Source: Pseudomonadota bacterium (GTDB taxonomy: Bacteria; Pseudomonadota; Gammaproteobacteria; Burkholderiales; Rhodocyclaceae). From it: a stretch of DNA of 64,000 nucleotides. Positions 35,064-41,700 of this stretch are shown here, one piece after another. Numbering within the stretch: position 1 is the first letter of the stretch; every line of letters begins with the position of its first letter. The stretch spans positions 22,598 to 86,597 of the forward strand of contig JAGTRT010000008.1 of assembly GCA_018261895.1 (NCBI GenBank), written 5' to 3'. The position numbers and the translations under genes were made by a program. The notes under the pieces are model-generated. The model saw nothing but the letters and a program-made list of their open reading frames with translations. It was not told the origin of the DNA and made no database searches.

Positions 35064-35142
35064 TCCAGCTTTACCTTGGTAATATTTATCCTGAATATGC
35101 CTCATGTCATAGTTTCAGGACAAAAACAAACCAGGGATAAAC

Positions 35143-35364
35143 ATGGGAACAGTAACCAGAATACGGCGTGAAGTACTGCCGAAAGAGCTCTACGACCTCA
35201 TTGAACGATTTATGATGGGCGAAATCGCATCGATGCAGATCACGACGCTATCGAATACATTCAAGATAGAACACTTCAGTTTTGGCGATACCCCAAAACC
35301 GCTGGCTGACATATCCAGCAATACTCCATGCCGGATATATGAGATCAAAGGCAAAAAAAATTGA
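35143..35364 (+). CDS. Small lysogeny-region protein
   Basis: 73 residues, MGTVTRIRREVLPKELYDLIERF, no known domain. AGGGA precedes the ATG. Its end overlaps a TTG that precedes the next ORF. Cotranscribed with the repressor, so it should be expressed in the lysogen; low GC compared with the flanks. Confidence 0.6.
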   Translation: MGTVTRIRREVLPKELYDLIERFMMGEIASMQITTLSNTFKIEHFSFGDTPKPLADISSNTPCRIYEIKGKKN

Positions 35365-35366
35365 AA

Positions 35367-36065
35367 ATGATCAGACCACCAATAACGCTACTGTCGGCGC
35401 TAATCGCCACCATCTCACTACCTATTTTCGCCGAAGAAAATGCAGATCTGGCGATCTTGATTGCCCCTGAGCCAATCGAGTATCGAATGGAGTACTCACT
35501 CCATACATTCGCATCAATCATTGGCGCTTGGGGACCGCTACTCGCAAACAAAGCGAGGAACAATTCTCTCTCGGGAGACTTGACAACCGCCATGATGAGG
35601 TCCGGCGTTAGACCCAACCAGGAACTTCGCGAGGCAACCGAAAAACACCTTGCGGCCGTAGGCATCAAGACCGAGCGGACAAACCTTCCAATCAACCCAA
35701 CCAACCAGGCGGCGACCAATTATCGTGAGGCGGCAAAAGATCGACCCGTCCTGCATGTCTATTTCGAACGAATCGGCATTCAATCCAGGCCATCGAGCAA
35801 AACATACACCCCTTTCGCCCACGTCTACTATTGCCTTGTCCAAAAGGGGAAATCCGCATGCGATGAAACTGCAGATCGTGGCTATTACGGAGAGGGATAC
35901 ACAGAACACGAGCGCCTGGTCGTTCCTGCCGAACCCGTATATCAATGGATCGACGCCGACGACGTAATGCGAAGACAAAGCGATGTCATTGCTTCCATAC
36001 ACGCCATGTCTGACGCCATGGGCAAAGAAATAGCCGAGGCCGTTTCAGAGCACATGAGGCAGTAA
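35367..36065 (+). CDS. Exported lysogenic-conversion candidate
   Basis: 232 residues from ATG 35367 (TTG at 35361 is an alternative start overlapping the previous stop). MIRPPITLLSALIATISLPIFAEE is a signal peptide (core TLLSALIATISLPIFA) with a likely cleavage after FA. The mature part is soluble with two Cys (YYCLVQKGKSACDE). It occupies the rex-like position behind the repressor, has lower GC than the phage average, and ends at a terminator. Likely a periplasmic moron expressed by the lysogen; function unknown. Confidence 0.65.
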   Translation: MIRPPITLLSALIATISLPIFAEENADLAILIAPEPIEYRMEYSLHTFASIIGAWGPLLANKARNNSLSGDLTTAMMRSGVRPNQELREATEKHLAAVGIKTERTNLPINPTNQAATNYREAAKDRPVLHVYFERIGIQSRPSSKTYTPFAHVYYCLVQKGKSACDETADRGYYGEGYTEHERLVVPAEPVYQWIDADDVMRRQSDVIASIHAMSDAMGKEIAEAVSEHMRQ

Positions 36066-36083
36066 CAACCCCCAGCCAATGAC

Positions 36084-36107
36084 AACCGCCTACGGGCGGT
36101 TTTTTTT
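36084..36107 (+). terminator. Terminator of repressor operon
   Basis: AACCGCC-TAC-GGGCGGTT then eight T on the plus strand, directly after the exported protein gene and before the second promoter-operator region. Confidence 0.85.
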
Positions 36108-36127
36108 CGCCCAGAAAATCGAAATCG

Positions 36128-36141
36128 TTACCCGTGGGTAT
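36128..36141. promoter_or_regulatory. Repressor operator O3
   Basis: TTACCCGTGGGTAT, one mismatch from the O1 palindrome, immediately upstream of and touching the -35 of the PL-like promoter. Confidence 0.68.
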
Positions 36142-36169
36142 TGCGCTTATGATTACCTAGGGGTAATAT
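36141..36169 (+). promoter_or_regulatory. PL-like early promoter
   Basis: TTGCGC (36141-36146), 17-bp spacer, TAATAT (36164-36169). Operators O3 and O4 cover the -35 edge and spacer/-10. It would drive the plus-strand early genes including the DGR and integrase. Confidence 0.68.
36153..36166. promoter_or_regulatory. Repressor operator O4
   Basis: TTACCTAGGGGTAA, palindromic half-sites as O1/O2, inside the spacer and -10 of the PL-like promoter. Centre-to-centre distance to O3 is 25 bp. Confidence 0.72.
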
Positions 36170-36195
36170 CTGCCAAACATTAAACGGAGGTCACC

Positions 36196-36264
36196 ATGAA
36201 CAAAGCACTCGGCATCGGCATCATCGCTTGCTGGATGGCGCTCGCAGCGATGGCGGTCATCTGA
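36196..36264 (+). CDS. 22-residue membrane peptide
   Basis: MNKALGIGIIACWMALAAM plus three residues: one short transmembrane helix. A very strong ribosome site (GGAGG) stands 7 nt before the ATG and the promoter lies just upstream, so translation is likely although the ORF is tiny. First gene of the early operon. Confidence 0.5.
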   Translation: MNKALGIGIIACWMALAAMAVI

Positions 36265-36265
36265 C

Positions 36266-36448
36266 ATGACCACCGCCGAAGCGCTCGACAAGGCCCGCGA
36301 CATTGCGCGCGGATCGACGTGTTTCCTGATGCCCGTCGGCGGTGTTTTCAAAATCTGCCGTCGCGTTGACCGCCGCGTCATCACCCTCGGCAAACGAACC
36401 GACGCCAGCCAGGCACTAAGCCTCCTGCGCCGGGTATGCAATCACTAG
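36266..36448 (+). CDS. Small phage early protein
   Basis: 60 residues, MTTAEALDKARDIARGSTCFL, basic, ends with a helix (ASQALSLLRRVC). No known domain. One base separates the preceding stop from its ATG region, so the two are coupled. Confidence 0.6.
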   Translation: MTTAEALDKARDIARGSTCFLMPVGGVFKICRRVDRRVITLGKRTDASQALSLLRRVCNH

Positions 36449-36457
36449 GAGGCGACC

Positions 36458-36694
36458 ATGGAACTCGACCCGAAATATCAATGCTGTGAATGCGGCGACA
36501 TTCACGACGACGAAGACGATGCGCGCGAATGCTGCGCACCGCGCATCAAGGAAGTTTTCGTGTGCCCTCAATGCAAAGAAGTTTTCGACGACGAAGACGA
36601 AGCCATCGAATGCTGCGATCTCCCCGAAGGGTTTGAGATCAGGCCAAGCCTGATTGAGCTTGAGGCTGCTGGACAAATGAGGCTGCTGCCATGA
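36458..36694 (+). CDS. Cysteine-rich zinc-ribbon-like early protein
   Basis: 78 residues with two similar units, each CxxC followed by acidic residues and ECC (YQCCECGDIHDDEDDARECC, then VCPQCKEVFDDEDEAIECC). This looks like an internally duplicated zinc-binding module. GGAGG precedes the ATG. Common as small early phage proteins; partner unknown. Confidence 0.7.
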   Translation: MELDPKYQCCECGDIHDDEDDARECCAPRIKEVFVCPQCKEVFDDEDEAIECCDLPEGFEIRPSLIELEAAGQMRLLP

Positions 36695-36891
36695 TCACCG
36701 CCCAAATCATCCACGACAGCGCCCTGCTCGAAGAAGTCGCCGTTGCCGCCGCCAAACGCGGATGGCACATCATCAGCAACGGCAAGCGCGCCGTTATCAG
36801 TCCCATCATCCCCGCCGGCTGGACGAAGATCGCCGTCAAGGTCAAGACCGCCCGCAGCGCCACCCTGGAGGCCCAGCCATGCGCCGCCTGA
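36691..36891 (+). CDS. Small phage early protein
   Basis: 66 residues, MITAQIIHDSALLEEVAVAA, overlapping the previous stop by ATGA and the next start. No motif. Retained because of the tight overlaps. Confidence 0.6.
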   Translation: MITAQIIHDSALLEEVAVAAAKRGWHIISNGKRAVISPIIPAGWTKIAVKVKTARSATLEAQPCAA

Positions 36892-37148
36892 TCGACTGGC
36901 TTTACCGGACCCTGTTCGGCATTCACGTCCGCACCCACGAGCAGCACATCGCCGACCTGCGCATTCTGCTCGACGACCTCTACCTGCAGGCGCAAACCAC
37001 GGACGCGGAAATCGAAATCGTCACCCGCAAGCTCCTCGACGCCAAGGAAAGGCGCGACGAAGCCGCCCGCAACGCCGGCAAATTCGTCGAGCGCCGCAAA
37101 TCGATGATCGACGACCGCTTCCCAGACCCAATTCCCCGCTCCTACTGA
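36879..37148 (+). CDS. Phage early protein, helical
   Basis: 89 residues from ATG 36879: MRRLIDWLYRTLFGIHVRTH, a membrane-peripheral amphipathic start, then long helices (ADLRILLDDLYLQAQTTD and a charged KLLDAKERRDEAARN). A coiled coil is likely. The longer in-frame extension is not used, since it runs over the previous gene. Confidence 0.6.
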   Translation: MRRLIDWLYRTLFGIHVRTHEQHIADLRILLDDLYLQAQTTDAEIEIVTRKLLDAKERRDEAARNAGKFVERRKSMIDDRFPDPIPRSY

Positions 37149-37155
37149 GGACATC

Positions 37156-37869
37156 ATGATCCTAGACATTCCCGTCCTGACCGCCATCAAAAAACTGGGC
37201 GTCGCAACCTATTCCCAGCTTGAGGCCGAAACAAAGGAAAAGCTCAATAAGCTGCGCTGGTGCTGCAACGACCTGAAGGCCCGTCAACTCGTCAAGCAGA
37301 CCGAAGACCCGACCGACAACGAAGTCGCGTGGAAGATCACAGCGAAGGGAGATCAGCACCTATTCGCCCAGCAACAATCCGACATTGAAGCGGCCGAACT
37401 CGAAAAACATAAAGCGAAGCACCTGAAAAAACCCGGCAAGGCCACCCCGGCCAAGGCGGCAAAAGGACACGTCGGAAGAGCGTGTGCAACCCCAGCGGCC
37501 GGAGGGGCATATATCAGCCGCAGCACGGAATCGGATCGCCTCGTTGAGGCAGATAGCACCTCCACCGAGGCCCGTGCCGTTGTCGAGACGCAGGCAGCCG
37601 GTTTGGCGGCTGAGGAAAGCGCTTTGGCGAGCGCCTACCGCCCTGCAGTCTCCGACGTGAAATCCGACATCGAGATCATCGCCGATCAACTGTTCCAGGT
37701 TTCCGAAGACGAGCCGCCGATTGAGTTCGCCGATCCGCAGCTGTTCGCCATGATCAGCATCGACGGCACGATGCACATCGCGTTCGCGTGGAAAGAAATC
37801 AACCTTCCCGCCTTCGCCGTCCGAGAACTAGCCGACTTTATCGGCGACACCGAAGCAGCGTGGGACTGA
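37156..37869 (+). CDS. Phage early protein with winged-helix-like N-terminus
   Basis: 237 residues. Residues 1-70 (AIKKLGVATYSQLEAETKEK then LNKLRWCCNDLKARQLV) look like a winged helix; a basic Ala/Pro-rich linker (KKPGKATPAKAAKG) and an acidic C-terminal domain follow. Probably DNA-binding; specific role unknown. Confidence 0.6.
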   Translation: MILDIPVLTAIKKLGVATYSQLEAETKEKLNKLRWCCNDLKARQLVKQTEDPTDNEVAWKITAKGDQHLFAQQQSDIEAAELEKHKAKHLKKPGKATPAKAAKGHVGRACATPAAGGAYISRSTESDRLVEADSTSTEARAVVETQAAGLAAEESALASAYRPAVSDVKSDIEIIADQLFQVSEDEPPIEFADPQLFAMISIDGTMHIAFAWKEINLPAFAVRELADFIGDTEAAWD

Positions 37870-37871
37870 TC

Positions 37872-38183
37872 ATGCCCACCCAACGCTTCCGACACCCTGC
37901 CGGCGCCTTCGAGATCACCAGCCTGCCCGGCCAGCCACAAGTCGCCATCTGTCACAGCTTCTTCGTCCGCGAAACCGATCGCGGCCGCGGCAAGTCCCAC
38001 GAGATCAAGGCCCAACAACGCCACACCCTGCAAAGCCTGCAGTACGACTACGCCGTCTGCACTGTATCCGGCAACAACCACGCCCAGAAAGCCGTGCTCA
38101 GCCAGGGCGGCTGGAAAAAGCTGACCGAGTTTTACAACCACCGCAACGCCGAATTCACCGAGACCTGGGGGACCACCCCGTGA
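37872..38183 (+). CDS. Small GNAT-like phage protein
   Basis: 103 residues from ATG 37872. FFVRETDRGRGKSHEIKAQQ resembles motif A of GNAT acetyltransferases (R-x-x-G-x-G/S), with NNHAQKAVLSQGGWKKL as a possible motif B. Shorter than normal GNATs (about 140 aa), so the assignment is weak. Confidence 0.5.
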   Translation: MPTQRFRHPAGAFEITSLPGQPQVAICHSFFVRETDRGRGKSHEIKAQQRHTLQSLQYDYAVCTVSGNNHAQKAVLSQGGWKKLTEFYNHRNAEFTETWGTTP

Positions 38184-38230
38184 CCGTCCTCGCTCTCATT
38201 GCCCTCATCAACCTTTTCATCAACCCATAG
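38180..38230 (+). CDS. 16-residue hydrophobic peptide (tentative)
   Basis: GTG start overlapping the previous stop (GTGA): MTVLALIALINLFINP. It fills the gap before the first DGR target gene exactly and is one hydrophobic helix. Too short to judge; listed because coupling is precise. Confidence 0.25.
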   Translation: MTVLALIALINLFINP

Positions 38231-38237
38231 GTGACCC

Positions 38238-38600
38238 ATGCAACAACTCACACTACCCCCGCTCGCCGAAGGCGAGACCTACATCGGCGCGATCGGTGAC
38301 GCATCAGGAAATCTGCATCACGTCATCCTGCTGCCCGGCGACAACGACGAAGCCACCCACGAAGCCGCACTCGAATGGGCCAAGAGCATCGGCGGCGACC
38401 TGCCCACCCGCATCGAGCAGGCCATGCTCTGGGCAAACCACCGCGACCTGTTCCAGAAGGACTGGTACTGGAGCAACGAAATCCACCACCGCGAGTCAGG
38501 CTGGGCCTGGTATCAGGACTTCGACATCGGCGGCCAGAACCACCACGGCTACCGCAGCTACGGGTTGCGCGCTCGTGCCGTCCGCAGATTGCCCATTTAA
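38238..38600 (+). CDS. DGR target protein 1 (DUF1566/C-type-lectin-like)
   Basis: 120 residues. GDLPTRIEQAMLWANHRDLF and the closing WAWYQDF...LRARAVRRL have the look of DUF1566/Lcl_C-type C-type lectin folds, the usual scaffold of DGR-diversified proteins. The last 33 codons are variable repeat VR1 (38492-38591), with hypervariable residues after WYQ. AGGTGA precedes the ATG. No signal peptide or membrane segment. Diversified residues form a ligand-binding face in known CLec targets; ligand unknown here. Confidence 0.88.
   Translation: MQQLTLPPLAEGETYIGAIGDASGNLHHVILLPGDNDEATHEAALEWAKSIGGDLPTRIEQAMLWANHRDLFQKDWYWSNEIHHRESGWAWYQDFDIGGQNHHGYRSYGLRARAVRRLPI
38492..38591 (+). repeat. DGR variable repeat VR1
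   Basis: 100 bp. Compared with the template (39635-39732), all 12 substitutions fall on template adenines within AAC codons, and there is one extra codon in the run of tandem AAC codons. Flanks CGAGTCAGGCTGGGCCTGG and GGGTTGCGCGCTCGTGCCGT are identical to the template; the latter end should act as the homing-initiation (IMH) side. Confidence 0.95.
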
Positions 38601-38624
38601 TCATTCATCCATTTCGAGACCGTC

Positions 38625-39098
38625 ATGACCACCATTACGCTTGATGAAATCAAGGCCCAGCATGCCAAAGTGGCCGAAATGATCACTGCCTTTGAGCTGC
38701 AGCAGGCACCATCTGCCATGTTCATCCCCGAGGCCACCATCAGCCTTTCCCCGGGCGAACACTACGCCGGCCTCGTTCTCGGCAAAGACGGAGAGCCGAG
38801 CTATCACCTGGTGCTGCTCCCCGGCCAGGCCGACGACATCACCTGGGAAAAGGCCGAAGAATGGGCCGCCAAACAGGGCGGAAAACACACATCCAGCCTG
38901 CCCACCCGCCGCGAGCAGTCGCTGCTCTTCGCCAACCTCAAGGAAGAATTCGAGGAGCGCGCCTACTGGTCATGCGAGGCTCACGAAAGCGAGTCAGGCT
39001 GGGCCTGGTATCAGGACTTCTGCTACGGCCTCCAGTACGGCATCAACCGCGACCACGGGTTGCGCGCTCGTGCCGTCCGCAGATTGGTCATTGAGTAA
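38625..39098 (+). CDS. DGR target protein 2 (DUF1566/C-type-lectin-like)
   Basis: 157 residues, a paralogue of target 1 with a longer helical N-terminus (ITLDEIKAQHAKVAEMITAF). The shared core is LPTRREQSLLFANLKEEFEE and the C-terminal SGWAWYQDF and LRARAVRRL; VR2 (38990-39087) encodes its C-terminus. 24 nt downstream of target 1. No export signal. Two adjacent targets sharing one template suggests duplication followed by independent diversification. Confidence 0.88.
   Translation: MTTITLDEIKAQHAKVAEMITAFELQQAPSAMFIPEATISLSPGEHYAGLVLGKDGEPSYHLVLLPGQADDITWEKAEEWAAKQGGKHTSSLPTRREQSLLFANLKEEFEERAYWSCEAHESESGWAWYQDFCYGLQYGINRDHGLRARAVRRLVIE
38990..39087 (+). repeat. DGR variable repeat VR2
   Basis: 98 bp, same length as the template. 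It shows 12 substitutions, all at template adenines, none at C, G or T. Nine of the ten AAC codons are changed. Ends are identical to the template including GCAGATTGG. Confidence 0.96.
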
Positions 39099-39116
39099 TT
39101 TATCAATTTAATCAGC

Positions 39117-39491
39117 ATGGCCACCCACACCCATCTTCCCATTTACAAGGTCGCCTACGACCTGCTCGATGTCGTCACGAATCTCGTCAAGAACATGCAA
39201 CGTGATTTCAAGCGTTCCATCGGGGATAAGATCAGCGCCGAGTGCATTGAGATCACGGTGCTGATCTTCCGGGCCAATGTCGCCCAGGACAAGGCACCGC
39301 ACCTGCTGGAACTGATCGAGCGCCTGCAAGTCGCCGAACTGATGCTTCGTTTGTCCATGGACAAACGCCTCATCTCCAAGGCGGCCTACGCTCAGGCAAT
39401 CGAACTCACCACCAGCATCGGGAAGCAGGCCAACGGGTGGCGCCGCGCCGCACATCGCCCGCTTCATGGAGGTCAAGGCCGCCATGACTGA
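39117..39491 (+). CDS. avd: DGR accessory variability determinant (Avd-like)
   Basis: 124 residues, four-helix-bundle pattern: IYKVAYDLLDVVTNLVKNM, ECIEITVLIFRANVAQD, LLELIERLQVAELMLRLSMD and LISKAAYAQAIELTTSIGKQ, then GW. This matches bAvd proteins (pentameric, basic, binds RT and template RNA). It lies between the targets and the template, the standard place. The ribosome site is weak. Confidence 0.85.
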   Translation: MATHTHLPIYKVAYDLLDVVTNLVKNMQRDFKRSIGDKISAECIEITVLIFRANVAQDKAPHLLELIERLQVAELMLRLSMDKRLISKAAYAQAIELTTSIGKQANGWRRAAHRPLHGGQGRHD

Positions 39492-39634
39492 GCGATCATT
39501 CAATCTGGTCGTGCCGCTGGCTCACAAGGCCACCGACATGCGCACCACGGACACCGCCGGCAGCATGCCGGGCCGGTCCGGCGCAGTTTCCAGGCTGAAC
39601 ACTCGGCCGGGCGACGTGGAAAGCACGATGGGTA

Positions 39635-39732
39635 CGAGTCAGGCTGGGCCTGGTATCAGAACTTCAACAACGGCAACCAGAACAACAACAACCGCAACAA
39701 CGGGTTGCGCGCTCGTGCCGTCCGCAGATTGG
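39635..39732 (+). repeat. DGR template repeat (TR)
   Basis: 98 bp containing ten AAC codons in the variable window (adenine-rich, NNC outcomes avoid stop codons). Identical to VR2 except at adenines. It lies between avd and the RT, and partly overlaps the probable RT start. Transcribed on the plus strand, it is the RNA that is reverse transcribed with errors at A. Confidence 0.96.
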
Positions 39733-40836
39733 AAAGCGCCCGCTGATTTCACCTTCGCAGAGCTTGCGCAAGCCTATTTCGATTGCCGCCGCACCAAGCG
39801 CAACAGCGCCAGCGCGCTGGCCTTCGAAGAGCGCCTTGAGCACAACCTGCGCACCCTCTACGACGAACTGCACGCAGGCACCTACACGCCCGGAAGCAGC
39901 ATCTGCTTCGCCATCACCCGCCCAAAGCCCCGCGAAGTGTGGGCAGCGACGTTCCGCGACCGCATCGTGCATCTCCTGCTGCACAACCGAATCGGCCCGC
40001 GCTTCTACGCCCGATTCATCGCCGACTCCTGCGCCTGCATCCCGGGCCGTGGAACCCTCTATGGCGCCGAACGACTCGAGGCCAAGGTACGCAGTATCAC
40101 CCAGAACTGGACGCGGCCAGCCTATTACCTGAAGCTCGATCTGGCCAACTTCTTCGTCAGCATCGACAAACGCATCCTGCACCGCCTGCTCGCCCGCCGC
40201 ATCAACGAGCCATGGTGGCTGACGCTGACCGAAACCATCCTTTTCCACGACCCGCGCCAGAACTACACCCTGCGTGGCAACCCGGCCGACCTCGAGCGCG
40301 TCCAGCCACACAAGCGCCTGACCAGCCAGCCCGCACACCTTGGCCTGCCAATAGGCAACCTCAGCAGCCAGTTTTTCGCCAACGTCTATTTGGACGTATT
40401 AGACCAATTTGCGAAGCACTATTTGCACGCCAAGCACTACATCCGCTACGTCGACGACTTCGTGCTCCTGCACGAATCCGCCCAATGGCTCAACGACGCC
40501 AAGGACCAGACCGAACACCTGCTCGCCACCCAACTGGCCGCCAGAATCAACCCGAGCAAGACCATCCTGCAACCCATCGACCGCGGCATCGACTTTGTCG
40601 GCCATGTCATCAAGCCACACCGCCGGACGCTGCGCCGCAGGACATTCAACGACGCCCTGCACCGCCTCAAAACCATTCCCGAAACCGACCTTTTCGAGAC
40701 CGGAAACAGCTACTTCGGCCTGCTACGACAAGCCACCCACAGCCACCACGACCGCGCCCAGATCGCCAACATCCTGCGCAGCCGTGGCCACAGCATCAAA
40801 TCAGACCTGACTAAAACATATAGGAAATCAGCATGA
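39715..40836 (+). CDS. DGR reverse transcriptase
   Basis: 373 residues if started at GTG 39715; ATG 39628 would put the whole template in the coding frame, so the start is unsure. RT motifs: YYLKLDLANFFVSID (motif with the first Asp), IGNLSSQ at 213-219, the DGR-typical (I/L)GxxxSQ signature, and RYVDDFVLL with YVDD at 245-248. Followed by GIDFVGHVIKPHRRTLRRR, a thumb-like basic region. It copies the TR RNA with adenine-specific errors to renew VR1 and VR2. ATGA overlap with the next gene. Confidence 0.93.
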   Translation: MPSADWKAPADFTFAELAQAYFDCRRTKRNSASALAFEERLEHNLRTLYDELHAGTYTPGSSICFAITRPKPREVWAATFRDRIVHLLLHNRIGPRFYARFIADSCACIPGRGTLYGAERLEAKVRSITQNWTRPAYYLKLDLANFFVSIDKRILHRLLARRINEPWWLTLTETILFHDPRQNYTLRGNPADLERVQPHKRLTSQPAHLGLPIGNLSSQFFANVYLDVLDQFAKHYLHAKHYIRYVDDFVLLHESAQWLNDAKDQTEHLLATQLAARINPSKTILQPIDRGIDFVGHVIKPHRRTLRRRTFNDALHRLKTIPETDLFETGNSYFGLLRQATHSHHDRAQIANILRSRGHSIKSDLTKTYRKSA

Positions 40837-41084
40837 ACTTCACCGGCCAACCCATCCCCCTACCGCTCGACCCGACCATAAACCGCTGCCTGGCGCACGG
40901 CGATCACGTCGGCGAATGGTGCGAGCGCAGCGAAACCTGCGCATGCCACCAAACCATCAAGCACGACCGCGGAATCTACCCGCCGGCCGCGTTCCGAAAG
41001 TGCACGACCGACCACTTTGCCGCCTATCTTCCGCTCGAAGGCTTCCCGATTGACGACAACGAGGATGAAGGGAGGCCAGCGTGA
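40833..41084 (+). CDS. Small Cys/His-rich phage protein
   Basis: 83 residues with CLAHGDHVGEWC and CACHQTIKHD, a possible zinc site. ATGA overlap with the RT stop, so it belongs to the same transcript. No known role in DGR function. Confidence 0.6.
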   Translation: MNFTGQPIPLPLDPTINRCLAHGDHVGEWCERSETCACHQTIKHDRGIYPPAAFRKCTTDHFAAYLPLEGFPIDDNEDEGRPA

Positions 41085-41611
41085 GCCATACGAAAGAGCC
41101 TTGGAGCTACGGCGAGGACAACGACGGATGGTATGTAGAAAAAGACGGTGTGCAGATTGCTCACGGACTTTCAGAACAGGACGCCCGCCGAATCGTCGCC
41201 TGCGTGAATGCTTGCGCTGGAATGGATGACCCTGAAGGAAAACTCAGTGAAATGCGCCACATGATAACTGACATGCATATTCGGGCCATTAACGCAGAGA
41301 AGAATCTCGACAGCTACAAAGACGCAGCAGAGTACAACAAGCGTAGGGCTGAGGATGCAGAGAAGAAGCGCGACGATCTGCTGGCGGCGCTTGTCAATTC
41401 TCGCAACTGCCTTGAGAGCGCAAACGAAATGGGCGACGGCCCGATAGTCGACACGATCTGGTACGGGCCAGCCGAAACGCTATTCGACTACATGGACTCG
41501 GTTATATTCGGATTCAACGGTCAACCGGAAAAAACGCTCGAAATCGAAACCACCATCCCGGCCATTGTCTTCTACCCGGCCGGCAGCCTTGGCGAAGAGG
41601 TGGCGCCGTGA
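41081..41611 (+). CDS. Phage early protein with coiled coil
   Basis: 176 residues, GTG start overlapping the previous stop (GTGA). The N-terminal KEPWSYGEDNDGWYVEKDG and QDARRIVACVNACAGM are widespread in small phage early genes (a DUF-type N-terminal unit); a coiled coil follows (about residues 55-105). Function unknown. Confidence 0.65.
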   Translation: MSHTKEPWSYGEDNDGWYVEKDGVQIAHGLSEQDARRIVACVNACAGMDDPEGKLSEMRHMITDMHIRAINAEKNLDSYKDAAEYNKRRAEDAEKKRDDLLAALVNSRNCLESANEMGDGPIVDTIWYGPAETLFDYMDSVIFGFNGQPEKTLEIETTIPAIVFYPAGSLGEEVAP

Positions 41612-41700
41612 GCGATACCGATATCGCGCTAGCGTTGGCCGGTCTGATAAACGCCATCGCGCTACCCCTCATCGCACATCTATTGACGAGGCCAAAATAA
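41608..41700 (+). CDS. 30-residue membrane peptide
   Basis: GTG start coupled to the previous stop (GTGA) and stop overlapping the next ATG (TAATG). MSDTDIALALAGLINAIALP plus ten residues: one transmembrane helix. Double coupling makes translation likely. Confidence 0.5.
   Translation: MSDTDIALALAGLINAIALPLIAHLLTRPK

Noticed and set aside
35071..35082. TTACCTTGGTAA as a fifth repressor operator
   Set aside because: The half-sites match, but the spacing is two instead of four bases and it lies 3' of the repressor gene with no promoter nearby.
38492..39732. Three repeats of about 98 bp read as CRISPR or simple tandem duplication
   Set aside because: Unequal spacing, located at gene ends, and differences confined to adenines next to a reverse transcriptase; this is a DGR.
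39628..40836. Reverse transcriptase as retron or group II intron
   Set aside because: No msr/msd-like structure, no maturase domain; IGxxxSQ motif, Avd and TR/VR pairs identify a DGR.
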